Source: an uncultured Lachnospiraceae bacterium | Lineage (GTDB): Bacteria > Bacillota > Clostridia > Lachnospirales > Lachnospiraceae | Length of the DNA stretch: 22,221 nucleotides | NCBI GenBank assembly: GCA_902797015.1 | Contig: CADBRG010000047.1 | Coordinates: forward strand, 1 to 22,221 | Direction of reading: 5' to 3' | In this document: positions 1-7,671 of the stretch, piece after piece | Layout: every line of letters starts with the position of its first letter | Position numbering within the stretch: the first letter of the stretch is position 1 | Notes under the pieces: model-generated | The model's database searches: none | Told to the model about the DNA's origin: nothing | What the model saw: the letters and a program-made list of their open reading frames with translations, nothing else | Translations under genes and position numbers: made by a program

Positions 1-164
1 AGCTGACACCTGAACGGGAAGCGCTCACACCGGAAAGGAAAAACGAAAAACGCGCATCCATCAAAGAAACGCTCGCGTGGGCTAAAAAAGAAGCTGACGC
101 ATACAATGCTGCCAGAAAGAACACCCTGCCCGCGCATCCAAAAGCACATGATATCGAACGCTGA
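1..164 (+). CDS. C-terminal fragment of an unidentified protein, possibly a relaxase tail
   Basis: An open frame enters from the left edge (first full codon at base 3) and ends at TGA 162-164, giving 53 codons. The peptide is charged, rich in Lys, Arg, Glu and Ala, and includes ETLAWAKKEADAYNAARK, which looks helical. There is no recognisable domain. It lies 41 bp before the CHC2 gene. In element A the gene immediately upstream of the CHC2 gene is the MobV relaxase, whose C-terminus is also a charged helical tail, so by position this is likely the end of element C's relaxase. That is inference from gene order only. Confidence 0.5.
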   Translation, partial: LTPEREALTPERKNEKRASIKETLAWAKKEADAYNAARKNTLPAHPKAHDIER

Positions 165-205
165 TACAACGCACAGGATGAAGGAAAGGAGGTGTGCAAC
201 GAAAC

Positions 206-895
206 ATGATACAACAAAATATCTTTGAAGCTGTTAAGCAGTCTGTCACACCATGGCAGGCTGCTTCTTTTTATGGACTGAAACAAAACCGGGAGCATAT
301 GTGCCGCTGTCTGTTCCACAGGGACACGCATCCCAGCATGAAGCTCTATGATGACCACTTCTACTGCTTTGGCTGCGGAAAAACCGGGGATGTCACTGCT
401 CTCACTGCAGCGCTTCTTGGGATCTCCCAGATCGATGCGGCCAAAAGGCTCTGTGAAGATTTCGGGATCGTCATGCCAAGGGATCAGCATCCCGTTACTT
501 TTGTGTCTCTCTGCCATGACACTCTGACGTCAGACAGACCAGACCGCAAAGACAAGGTATCCGGACCGGAATTACAGGAACCGGTCCTGTATGAAGACGA
601 TCCCCTGATGCAGGAATCTTCTCTCCCTGAAAACAAGGCAGAGATCATCCGTGGCTTACTCCGCTACCGGCAGATCACAGAAAAACAGATGCAGGAGCTC
701 TCACCCGCCGCTCCGGACGGTGAATGGAGCGATGCGTTCTGCAAAGCATCCAAACAGCACAGCCGGGCAGGATACCTGCTTGACATGCTGCTGTTCGGCA
801 CAGAGCAGGAAGCCAACGAAGCGATCAAAATGCACAGCCTTGAGCTGGAAGGCATCCTTGATGCCGCCAGGCGCTTTGCCCCGGCCGGCTGTTAA
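206..895 (+). CDS. CHC2 zinc-finger (primase-type) protein of a mobile element
   Basis: The N-terminus carries a DnaG-type CHC2 zinc finger: Cys35-x2-His38 and Cys54-x2-Cys57 (FYCFGCGKTGD). In this family the finger contacts template DNA during primer synthesis, but no TOPRIM catalytic domain is visible in the 229 residues. It is probably an accessory replication protein working with the helicase encoded next. The C-terminal part (LLDMLLFGTEQE) matches the C-terminal part of the element A homologue (RLDILFFGTEKE). Start choice: AGGAGG lies at 187-192. An in-frame GTG at 194 sits 1 base after it, too close, so ATG 206 (13-base spacing, rather long) is preferred. The gene ends 26 bp before the helicase gene, in the same probable operon. 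Confidence 0.8.
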   Translation: MIQQNIFEAVKQSVTPWQAASFYGLKQNREHMCRCLFHRDTHPSMKLYDDHFYCFGCGKTGDVTALTAALLGISQIDAAKRLCEDFGIVMPRDQHPVTFVSLCHDTLTSDRPDRKDKVSGPELQEPVLYEDDPLMQESSLPENKAEIIRGLLRYRQITEKQMQELSPAAPDGEWSDAFCKASKQHSRAGYLLDMLLFGTEQEANEAIKMHSLELEGILDAARRFAPAGC

Positions 896-921
896 CACCA
901 CAAGATAAGGAGAACACAATT

Positions 922-2265
922 ATGGAAAACACGAATACAACGACCAATGAGATCGACTTTTCCTGGGCACAGAACGGAAAGGTCAATGAAGTCCTGTTCA
1001 TGCAGGAATTCTTAAAGGCATATCCGATGCAGGCCTTTGAAGGCCGTTTTTATGACACGAACGGATATGTCCCGTCAGAGAAGGTCAAGGGCAGGATCTT
1101 CTCGATGCTGAAACTGGCTGTCACGGCAGATCTTGCCAAAAAGACGAATCAGATCTACCAGGCGCTGCTGTTTGAAGCGGATACCGATGAGATGCCGGAA
1201 GACATGTACACGATCCGTGTAAAAAACGGCAGCCTCTCCGTAAAAGACGGATTCCTAAAAGAAAGCGATGTCTGCAAGGTACGTCTCCCTGTCCCATATG
1301 ATCCGGATGCGCCAGAGCCTGTCAGATGGACTGCGTTCCTGGACGAGCTCTTAGAACCGGAGGATATCGTAACGCTCCAGGAATATCTGGGATACTGCCT
1401 CATCCCCTGCACCAAGGGACAGATCATGCTGTTTCTGATCGGTGACGGCGGAGAAGGAAAATCCCGGATCACTCAGGTCTGCCGCGCGATCTTCGGCGAC
1501 TATATGAATGTCTCCAGTTTCCACAAGCTGGAGACGAACCAATTCGCAAGAGCCGACCTTGAAGGAAAGCTTCTGATGATCGATGACGATATGAAGCTGA
1601 GTGCTCTGCCCTCTACAAACTATATCAAGAGCATCGTCACGCAGGAGGGAAAGATCGATACGGAGCGGAAAGGCGTGCAGAGTGAGCAGCGCCATATGAA
1701 CTGCAGACTGCTCTGCCTGGGAAACGGATCTCCCAATGCCCTTTACGACCACTCCAACGGATTTTACAGAAGACAGATCATCCTGTCGACAAAGCCAAAG
1801 GACGCCTGCCGCAGGGACGATCCGTATCTTACCGAAAAGCTGCAAAAAGAACTGAACGGCATCTTCCTCTGGTGCTTTGAAGGGCTCAAAAGACTCATGG
1901 AAAACGATTTTCACTTCACCATCAGCGAAAGAGCCAGAAAGAGCCTGGAAGAATTAAGGGAATCCGGTAACAACGTGATCTCGTTCATGAAGTCGGAATG
2001 CTATTTCACACTTGATGAAGGCCTTCACGCAACGACTGCTGATCTGTGTCACTCATACCAGCTCTGGTGCAGGGAGAACGCGGAGATCAGTGTCGCATTG
2101 CGGAGTTTCTCCGGGTATCTGAAGGATCATGCCGCGCAGTACCGGCTGACTGCGTCAAACAACATCCCAAACAGAGAGGGAAGAAAAGTAAGAGGCTTCT
2201 ATGGGATCAAGGTCAATGTCAAAAGTGACTTCGTCCCTTATGAGGGCGAGACACCCTTTGATTGA
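922..2265 (+). CDS. Phage/plasmid P4-D5-type SF3 helicase, replication protein
   Basis: The 447-residue protein has a Walker A motif GDGGEGKS at about residues 174-181 and a Walker B-like LLMIDDD at about 217-223. The region after these (CLGNGSPNALYDHSNGFYRRQIIL) has the sensor and arginine-rich stretch usual in D5/P4-family superfamily 3 helicases. Such proteins unwind DNA at the element's origin and often pair with a primase; here the zinc-finger partner is the gene just upstream. AAGGAG at 907-912 precedes ATG 922 with normal spacing. It is shorter than P4 alpha-type proteins because no fused primase domain is visible at the N-terminus. Element A uses a VapE-type ATPase at the equivalent place. 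Confidence 0.85.
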   Translation: MENTNTTTNEIDFSWAQNGKVNEVLFMQEFLKAYPMQAFEGRFYDTNGYVPSEKVKGRIFSMLKLAVTADLAKKTNQIYQALLFEADTDEMPEDMYTIRVKNGSLSVKDGFLKESDVCKVRLPVPYDPDAPEPVRWTAFLDELLEPEDIVTLQEYLGYCLIPCTKGQIMLFLIGDGGEGKSRITQVCRAIFGDYMNVSSFHKLETNQFARADLEGKLLMIDDDMKLSALPSTNYIKSIVTQEGKIDTERKGVQSEQRHMNCRLLCLGNGSPNALYDHSNGFYRRQIILSTKPKDACRRDDPYLTEKLQKELNGIFLWCFEGLKRLMENDFHFTISERARKSLEELRESGNNVISFMKSECYFTLDEGLHATTADLCHSYQLWCRENAEISVALRSFSGYLKDHAAQYRLTASNNIPNREGRKVRGFYGIKVNVKSDFVPYEGETPFD

Positions 2266-2436
2266 TCCCTGCCTCTCTGGTCTGAATACAATGATCAGAC
2301 TACAAAAACACCTGTCTTATGTGTCTATCCGTCTTCTCTGACCTGACACAATACAGGAATCAACTCATCCGAAGACACTTAGACACTTAAGACGGAATGA
2401 TTTCAACTACTACTGCTATATATGAAAGGAGGCTCT
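2266..2436 (+). promoter_or_regulatory. Integrase upstream region with AGACAC repeats
   Basis: This 171-bp gap separates the helicase gene from the integrase gene. It contains a small inverted repeat (GTCTGA 2280-2285 and TCAGAC 2295-2300), a tandem pair of AGACACTT (2373-2380 and 2381-2388), and an inverted copy of the AGACAC motif (GTGTCT, 2321-2326). The repeats may be binding sites for a regulator or directionality factor; that is inference. No convincing sigma-A promoter was identified. Unlike the integrase of element A, no SOS-box-like site is present. Confidence 0.35.
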
Positions 2437-3762
2437 ATGCAAAATTCTACCTTGCCCTCCTCTTTCAATTATGATAACGTACCTCTTGATATTGAGGAGT
2501 TAGAATCCTTGCTGGAAGCAAGGAGAAAGGAAATGAAGCGGAAGGAAATATTATCAAACTATGAGATAAAGCAATATCAAACCGGCCCTCTTGCCGGACG
2601 TTGGTATGCTGTAATCGAAAAGAAAAAATTTGAATCGAAAGATCGCTCTAAGCTGGAAGATAAGATCATAAAGATTCATATGGAAAAAGAAACAAACAGT
2701 CGATATACTTTAAAAACTGTTTATGAACTGGAGCAGGAAAAGCAGCTTGCCCGGGTAACTGATCCAAATAAAAAGATTTCACGGCAAAACACCATTACCA
2801 GACATAACGGTGTCTTCAGAAAATATATTACCGGATCCGTTATTGAAAAAATGCCGATCACCAAAATCACAGACACTATCATGGAAGACTTTCTCATCTC
2901 AGTAAATACTCCACCAATCAAGAAAAAGGAGATGAATAATCTGCTTGGCATATTGAATCAGACATTTCGCCGTGCCAAACGACTAAAGCTGATAAAAGAG
3001 AATCCTCTCGAGTATGTTGATCTGGATGATATTCTTGCCAGCTGTGTAGATGTAACTCCAGCCGGAGAACGAGCTTATACCAACGAAGAGCTACAGGCAT
3101 TTTTATCTGCAGCACATGATGCACAGGGCAAGAATCCTTCAGATTCTACGCCTTGGGCATATGAACTTTGTTTGCTGATGGCGCCTCGACGTGGTGAAGT
3201 ACCACCACTCGAATGGGACGATGTCAACTTTGAAAACAGTAATATCAGTATTCGAAAACAGCTGTTAAAAAACGACAAGACGAATGAAACGGTTATCAAG
3301 CCACAGCCCAAAAATCACAAGACGAGATTATATCCCATTACTCCAATGATCAGAGAATTCTTGAATCGTTTGCTGGATCGAAACAGAAAATACTATCCTG
3401 ATTCGAAGTATCTTTTTCCAGATAATAAGGAACCTCTTGGAATCATTCGCTTGAGAGCGACGTATGACTTCCATCACGCTCTATGCGAATCAATGGGAAT
3501 TGATACGAGTAATAAGCTTGTAAAGGGACCACACGCTTTTAGACGATCTCATGAAACTGAGTTTATGAGCCATGGAGGATCTATTGAAGCGGCCGGTCGT
3601 GTATACGGCAACACTCCAAGAACGATCTCTAATCATTATGAAATAGCTGCAGAATCGAAAGCTGCAGCTCCAATCATCGAAGAAGTTCAAAGAAATATCT
3701 TTCAAAAATCGAATGAATCGAATAAAAATTCTAAGAAAAGAGAAATCGCCAGAGCCCGCTAA
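2437..3762 (+). CDS. Tyrosine-recombinase integrase of element C
   Basis: This is a site-specific recombinase of the phage integrase family, 441 residues. The visible catalytic residues are Arg251 (MAPRRGE), the His366-x-x-Arg369 box (GPHAFRR) and nucleophile Tyr401 (ISNHYEI). The N-terminal half fits an arm-binding domain followed by a SAM-like core-binding domain. An in-frame ATG at 2422 lies before the Shine-Dalgarno sequence AAAGGAGG (2425-2432), so ATG 2437 is the sensible start. It resembles the integrase at 20628-22016 along its whole length, with the same C-terminal motifs and the same downstream hairpin and att core. It should therefore target the same tRNA-Lys site and could act on any of the cores in this window. 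Confidence 0.93.
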   Translation: MQNSTLPSSFNYDNVPLDIEELESLLEARRKEMKRKEILSNYEIKQYQTGPLAGRWYAVIEKKKFESKDRSKLEDKIIKIHMEKETNSRYTLKTVYELEQEKQLARVTDPNKKISRQNTITRHNGVFRKYITGSVIEKMPITKITDTIMEDFLISVNTPPIKKKEMNNLLGILNQTFRRAKRLKLIKENPLEYVDLDDILASCVDVTPAGERAYTNEELQAFLSAAHDAQGKNPSDSTPWAYELCLLMAPRRGEVPPLEWDDVNFENSNISIRKQLLKNDKTNETVIKPQPKNHKTRLYPITPMIREFLNRLLDRNRKYYPDSKYLFPDNKEPLGIIRLRATYDFHHALCESMGIDTSNKLVKGPHAFRRSHETEFMSHGGSIEAAGRVYGNTPRTISNHYEIAAESKAAAPIIEEVQRNIFQKSNESNKNSKKREIARAR

Positions 3763-3778
3763 TAATGCGGCTCTGACG
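3747..3778 (+). terminator. Hairpin over the integrase C stop codon
   Basis: CGCCAGAG (3747-3754) pairs with CTCTGACG (3771-3778) with one mismatch at the second position; inner GC pairs bring the stem closer around the TAA stop. There is no following T tract, so it may be a weak terminator, an mRNA-stabilising hairpin or part of the recombination site. The equivalent hairpins at 12163-12195 and 21999-22033 differ in sequence but keep pairing, and all three end exactly 9 bases before the att core. Confidence 0.55.
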
Positions 3779-3787
3779 ACCTCAAGC

Positions 3788-3810
3788 CAGTGAGGAATCG
3801 GGGATTCGAA
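3788..3810 (-). repeat. att core 1 (tRNA-Lys 3' end copy)
   Basis: These 23 bases are identical to 22042-22064, which cover the T-loop side and 3' acceptor end of tRNA-Lys. The tRNA sequence does not continue beyond GGGATTCGAA (it runs into GTACATGG), so this is an integration junction and not a tRNA gene. It separates element C from segment B. Confidence 0.88.
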
Positions 3811-3920
3811 GTACATGGTTTCCTCTGGAAACCGCGTAATCTCTGGGTTTCCCAGAGATGCAAACGCAAAGTGAACCAATAAGTGAACCTTATTAACCAT
3901 GGGCAGTCAATGTTTCTCTT
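3811..3920 (+). repeat. Left terminal arm of segment B with candidate arm-type integrase sites
   Basis: The first 56 bases match the left end of element A (12228-12283) at 38 positions without gaps. The next 54 bases (3867-3920) are identical to 12284-12337. The conserved block contains two direct GTGAACC repeats (3871-3877 and 3883-3889), candidate arm-type sites for the integrase. The more variable part contains two perfect hairpins: GGTTTCC/GGAAACC (3817-3833) and CTCTGGG/CCCAGAG (3841-3857). No gene is seen from here to 4075. Confidence 0.75.
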
Positions 3921-3992
3921 CCTCCATTCTACTGCAAACCCCAAAATCAGCCGCACCATATATTGATGATCATCAGAAAAGCATACAGAAAA

Positions 3993-4032
3993 TAGAATCA
4001 AGGACCCCGGAAATCCAAAGTCCTTGATTCTA
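3993..4032 (-). terminator. Rho-independent terminator of the segment B catabolic operon
   Basis: A perfect 13-bp inverted repeat (TAGAATCAAGGAC at 3993-4005, GTCCTTGATTCTA at 4020-4032) with a 14-base loop lies 43 bp after the racemase stop codon. On the minus strand the stem is followed by TTTTC. Confidence 0.85.
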
Positions 4033-4074
4033 CTATGTTGACAGGATATGTACTTACAAAGTACATGTTTTTGT

Positions 4075-4869
4075 TTATTGATACACTGGTGGCCTCATAT
4101 AGGTTAGTCGGCTTTGCTTAAACCCCATTTTTGCATACACTTCAAGCATTTTCAGAGCACATTGTGCAGCTTCAAACACCGGAACATCGTAGCCTCGATC
4201 TAAAAGACGGCTCTTTAATTCCTCAGCCACCCCGACAAAACCTGTACACCCCATAATAATTGCATGTGCCTTATCATCTTCAATGGCTTTTACACTTTGC
4301 TGAAAAATTGCGTCGACCAGTCGATCTTTGTCGCTTAACTGATCAACAGGTATATCCACTGCACGAACATTTACAATCCTATCATCCAGATGTGCTTTTG
4401 CAACGTTCCCTTTTATCAAGGGAACAACACTCGACACGACTGTCACAATGCAAGCAGTATCGGCAAGTCCCAACGCAATATGTGCTGCCGGTTCAAATCC
4501 GCCAAACACTGGTATATTTACCAGCTCGCGAGCGGCTTTGACAGCAGGATCACCAAAGCAATCGATGAAAATAGCATCAAACCCTAATTCTTCTGCTTGT
4601 TTGCAATACTGCAGCACACTTGGACCTGCCAGTGCCTCATCATATTCACATTCAATGGTATAAGGACCATACTTTGATGCACCACCTGCTAATTCTTTTC
4701 CAGGTCGGCCTTCTGAAGTGATTTCATAACCAATCTGCCACACAGCAACCTCGGTATCCTCTTCCAGATAATTATTCATATAGTCCAGTATTTCATCTGT
4801 AGCAAGTCCCGGTGCTGTTACAGGCATTAAATTCAATAATCTAATACCTTTTTTTGCACGCTGTCCCAT
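4075..4869 (-). CDS. Aspartate/glutamate/hydantoin racemase family protein
   Basis: The protein belongs to the cofactor-independent Asp/Glu racemase superfamily, whose members invert an alpha-carbon using two cysteines as acid and base. Both are visible: Cys104 in FIDCFGDPAV and Cys208 in IIMGCTGFVG. The overall pattern resembles hydantoin racemases more than glutamate racemase MurI, but the substrate cannot be set from sequence. An alternative GTG start at 4881 overlaps the end of pepD by 7 bases; ATG 4869 is given here, and the GGAAGAGG upstream could serve either. It is the last gene of the operon, followed by a strong terminator. In context it may racemise an amino acid, dipeptide or hydantoin intermediate. 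Confidence 0.85.
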   Translation of the reverse strand: MGQRAKKGIRLLNLMPVTAPGLATDEILDYMNNYLEEDTEVAVWQIGYEITSEGRPGKELAGGASKYGPYTIECEYDEALAGPSVLQYCKQAEELGFDAIFIDCFGDPAVKAARELVNIPVFGGFEPAAHIALGLADTACIVTVVSSVVPLIKGNVAKAHLDDRIVNVRAVDIPVDQLSDKDRLVDAIFQQSVKAIEDDKAHAIIMGCTGFVGVAEELKSRLLDRGYDVPVFEAAQCALKMLEVYAKMGFKQSRLTYMRPPVYQ

Positions 4870-4888
4870 AGTCTTGTTCACCTCTTCC

Positions 4889-6337
4889 TTACTTACTTTC
4901 CTTCAGCACCTCACAAAGTAGTTCGTAAGTTCTTTTTGCAGAAGAAATACTGAAGTGCTCGTTCGGTGTGTGCACGTCTGCCATTTGCGGGCCGATTGAC
5001 ACGCAATCCAGATTTTCGATACTGTCCGCGAACAATCCGCACTCAATTCCCGCATGAACCGCATCAACTGTCGCTTCCTTGTCAAAGAGCTTCTTGTATG
5101 CATTCAAAATGGTATCCTTCAATACCGAGTTGGGATTGTAAGACCAGCCGGGATAATTTCCGGTAATTTCCGTTTTCCCTCCAGCAAGGGTAACAATGGC
5201 TTTTACCTTATCCAGGATCCACATTTTCTGGCTCGTCATGGAACTTCTGGCAGTATTCACAAAATACAGCTCCTCATCGCGTAGTTCCAAAATACCGAAA
5301 TTGATGGATGTCTGAACCAGGCCGGGCATATCCATGCTCATGGCTATGACAGAATCTGGCAGAGAAATCAAGACCTCTGCAACCAGTTTTGTGCATCGTT
5401 CGGTAAGCGCAGAAACCTGTTCTTCACCTTTTTCAAAGGCTTCGATGGTTAATCCAGGATCAGGAGATGCGTATTCTTTTTTCAATAGAGTATTCCATTC
5501 CTCCACCGACTTCTTCACATGATCCATGTCTTTTTTGTCCATGCCGATCACTGCTTCCGAAGCAGATGCAATAGCAGTTTCTCTTGAACCACCGGACAAA
5601 GACACGATTCGGAAATCTGAAACATCAAAAAGGCCATTTAAGATCCTTGCCATCAGGACATTGGAATTAGCCCTTCCCTTATCGATTTCAACACCGGAAT
5701 GGCCACTCTTAAGACCGCTGATTTTGATTTCAAGCAAAGCCATTTCTTTCATTTCCCGTTCTATGGGAATTGTCGAATTTGCGTTTGCTCCTCCGGCACA
5801 GCTGCACATTAATACGCCTTCATATTCGGAATCCAGATTGATCAGCTTATGCCCTTTCAGGTGGCTGCAATCAAATGCAAATGCGCCGAGCATGCCGATT
5901 TCTTCATCCGAAGTGAAAAATACTTCCAGTGGCGGATGTGGGATGCTGTCGTCGTCCAATATGGCAAGGCACATAGCTACGGCAATACCGTTATCGCCTC
6001 CGAGCGTGGTTCCCTTTGCACGGATCAAGTCCCCGTCAATATATGGCTTTATAGAATCCTTTGTAAAATCAAAATCCAGGCCTTCCTCCTTCTCACAGAC
6101 CATATCCGTATGGCCCTGGAGGATAACAATATCGGCATTTTCATACCCTTTGCTTCCGGGTTTACTGATTACGATATTATTGGCGTCATCACGATAATAG
6201 GAAAGATTTCTTTTCTCTGCAAAATCGACACAATAATCAACCAGCGCAGAAACATTTCCCGACCCGTGTGGAATATTACATATCTCCTCAAAATAGTGAA
6301 ATACTTTTTTCGGTTGCAAACTTTCTAACGCGCTCAT
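4889..6337 (-). CDS. pepD: Xaa-His dipeptidase PepD (M20 metallopeptidase)
   Basis: This is an aminoacyl-histidine (beta-Ala-His type) dipeptidase of the M20 family, a two-metal cytosolic enzyme that hydrolyses dipeptides. Metal and catalytic residues are visible: His76 and Asp78 (GHTDMVCEKEEG), Asp115 (LGGDNGIA), Glu145-Glu146 (TSDEEIG), Asp169 (INLDSEYEG) and a late His in VHAGIECGLF. The 482-residue length is normal for PepD. Its ATG overlaps the permease stop codon by 4 bases (ATGA, 6334-6337), indicating translational coupling. In this operon it may split an imported or internally formed dipeptide; real specificity in the family is broad. Confidence 0.92.
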   Translation of the reverse strand: MSALESLQPKKVFHYFEEICNIPHGSGNVSALVDYCVDFAEKRNLSYYRDDANNIVISKPGSKGYENADIVILQGHTDMVCEKEEGLDFDFTKDSIKPYIDGDLIRAKGTTLGGDNGIAVAMCLAILDDDSIPHPPLEVFFTSDEEIGMLGAFAFDCSHLKGHKLINLDSEYEGVLMCSCAGGANANSTIPIEREMKEMALLEIKISGLKSGHSGVEIDKGRANSNVLMARILNGLFDVSDFRIVSLSGGSRETAIASASEAVIGMDKKDMDHVKKSVEEWNTLLKKEYASPDPGLTIEAFEKGEEQVSALTERCTKLVAEVLISLPDSVIAMSMDMPGLVQTSINFGILELRDEELYFVNTARSSMTSQKMWILDKVKAIVTLAGGKTEITGNYPGWSYNPNSVLKDTILNAYKKLFDKEATVDAVHAGIECGLFADSIENLDCVSIGPQMADVHTPNEHFSISSAKRTYELLCEVLKESK

Positions 6338-7626
6338 TCAGCCTCCTCCTTTCTGTTTTTATAGAATACAGGATAAAGGATCAAATAAAGCACACAGGCT
6401 AAGATGATCGCAGTCAGGGTCGGTATGAAGAAGGTAGGTGTTAAAAGCGCCACCACGGCACCGACACCCCAAGAGATGACGCCTGCCCAATTGATTCCCG
6501 GCATACTTCTCCACTTTTCAGGATCACCCTTGCGAAGAATAAAGTAGTCAATCGCAACAACACCAACAATCGGCGGAATGAATACTGCCAGAATATTGAG
6601 GAATGCGCCGAAGAAATTCGTTATGCCCAAAACTGCCAGTAACGTTCCTACAATACCTGCACAAAATGTAAAAATGGAACGCTTATTATCTTTTGCACCT
6701 GTGATATTAAGCAGGGCAAAACCGGAGGAATAGGCATTGCTGACATTTGTCGTCCAGGTTGCCAATACCAAAACGATAAGACCGAGTATCGGGCTTCCCA
6801 CGCTTGTGAGCATAGTAACGACGCTTCCGGTGTCCATTCCAAGTGCACCGGAATGGATTGCAAGGATCGACCCCGCCAACATGGTTCCAACACCAACCGG
6901 GAGAACGCCAACAATACTCGAAATAATGACATCTCTCCTGTTTTTACAATAACGTGTCACATCGCCAGAAAGTGCGGCGCCCGATGCAAATCCACCGATC
7001 GCGGTACCGATCGAGGTTACCATGGATGCCTGTGCCACCGGAACGTGGCTATGGATTGCTGCAACGGAGGAAGGATCCTTAAACACAACGATCATGGCGT
7101 AAATAAGAATGATGATCAACGCCGGAACTGCAACCATATTCAGCTTTTCAATCCAGTTAAAGCCGTAAACAGCTGTGAGGGTCATGATCAGACCCCAGAT
7201 AATGGTCGAGACCACGCCGGGCAGCGGCACTCCCATTGGTTGTAAGATTGCAGCAAACGCCTCACCGCATACAACAGCCTGAAAGCCAAACCAGCAGATA
7301 TAGCAAAAAGCAATAATACACGATACCAGCTTGCTTGATCCGATTTTGCCAAAGGCACCTGATATTGTAACGACAGCAGGCATACCTTTGTCTGCCGCAA
7401 GGATACTCATCAGTATCATCAATACAACACATACGCCATAGCCTACGATCATGGCAAGCGCCGCCTGGGCGAATGTCAGGCCCATGGTAATACCTGCACC
7501 TACCATCAATGCAGGAACACAACAACAGGAACCTGCCCAGATAAAGGCTATGCCGGGCCAATTTTTCCGTTCTTCGAGAGGAATCGCATTTAAACCCGCT
7601 TGTTCAAATCCAGAATTATTTGCCAT
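6334..7626 (-). CDS. NCS1-family permease (CodB/cytosine permease-like)
   Basis: This is a 430-residue integral membrane protein with about 12 hydrophobic segments. It resembles NCS1 transporters, which import nucleobases, allantoin or hydantoins using an ion gradient. Family-like features are the N-terminal IAFIWAGSCCCVPALMVG helix, the glycine-rich SIGTAIGGFASGAALSGDVTRY segment and the C-terminal basic tail. The Shine-Dalgarno GAAGGA precedes ATG 7626. It is coupled to pepD by a 4-base overlap and is presumably the uptake gene of the operon. Substrates cannot be distinguished within the family, but a hydantoin-like or pyrimidine-like ring would fit the DUF917 and racemase neighbours. Confidence 0.9.
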   Translation of the reverse strand: MANNSGFEQAGLNAIPLEERKNWPGIAFIWAGSCCCVPALMVGAGITMGLTFAQAALAMIVGYGVCVVLMILMSILAADKGMPAVVTISGAFGKIGSSKLVSCIIAFCYICWFGFQAVVCGEAFAAILQPMGVPLPGVVSTIIWGLIMTLTAVYGFNWIEKLNMVAVPALIIILIYAMIVVFKDPSSVAAIHSHVPVAQASMVTSIGTAIGGFASGAALSGDVTRYCKNRRDVIISSIVGVLPVGVGTMLAGSILAIHSGALGMDTGSVVTMLTSVGSPILGLIVLVLATWTTNVSNAYSSGFALLNITGAKDNKRSIFTFCAGIVGTLLAVLGITNFFGAFLNILAVFIPPIVGVVAIDYFILRKGDPEKWRSMPGINWAGVISWGVGAVVALLTPTFFIPTLTAIILACVLYLILYPVFYKNRKEEAE

Positions 7627-7671
7627 GTTTTTTTCCTTCTTTCTTTATTTCTCCAGAGGATTATCTCAGCC

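Larger units (their letters stand above)
1..3787 (+). mobile_element. Element C, right part of a tRNA-Lys integrative mobilisable element (left end outside window)
   Basis: The segment carries, all on the plus strand, the tail of an unidentified protein, a CHC2 zinc-finger protein, an SF3-type helicase and a tyrosine integrase, and ends at the att core 3788-3810. The order CHC2, helicase is the same as in element A (17898 down to 15917), and in both elements the integrase gene ends 25 bp before an att core. It is inferred to be an older integrant pushed away from the tRNA by later insertions. The left boundary is not visible. Confidence 0.7.

Noticed and set aside
1351..1914. 187-codon open frame on the minus strand
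   Set aside because: Antisense to the helicase ATPase domain, with no domain and no ribosome binding site.
3788..3810. Truncated tRNA gene
   Set aside because: Only the 3' portion of tRNA-Lys is present and it is followed by element-end sequence, so it is an att junction; the same holds for 12205-12227.
4075..4869. Glutamate racemase MurI
   Set aside because: The flanks of the two catalytic cysteines and the operon context resemble hydantoin racemases rather than the cell-wall enzyme.
5526..6197. 223-codon open frame on the plus strand within pepD
   Set aside because: It lies fully antisense to a complete PepD with all catalytic residues; the sequence is low-complexity Ser/Ile/Pro and matches no family.
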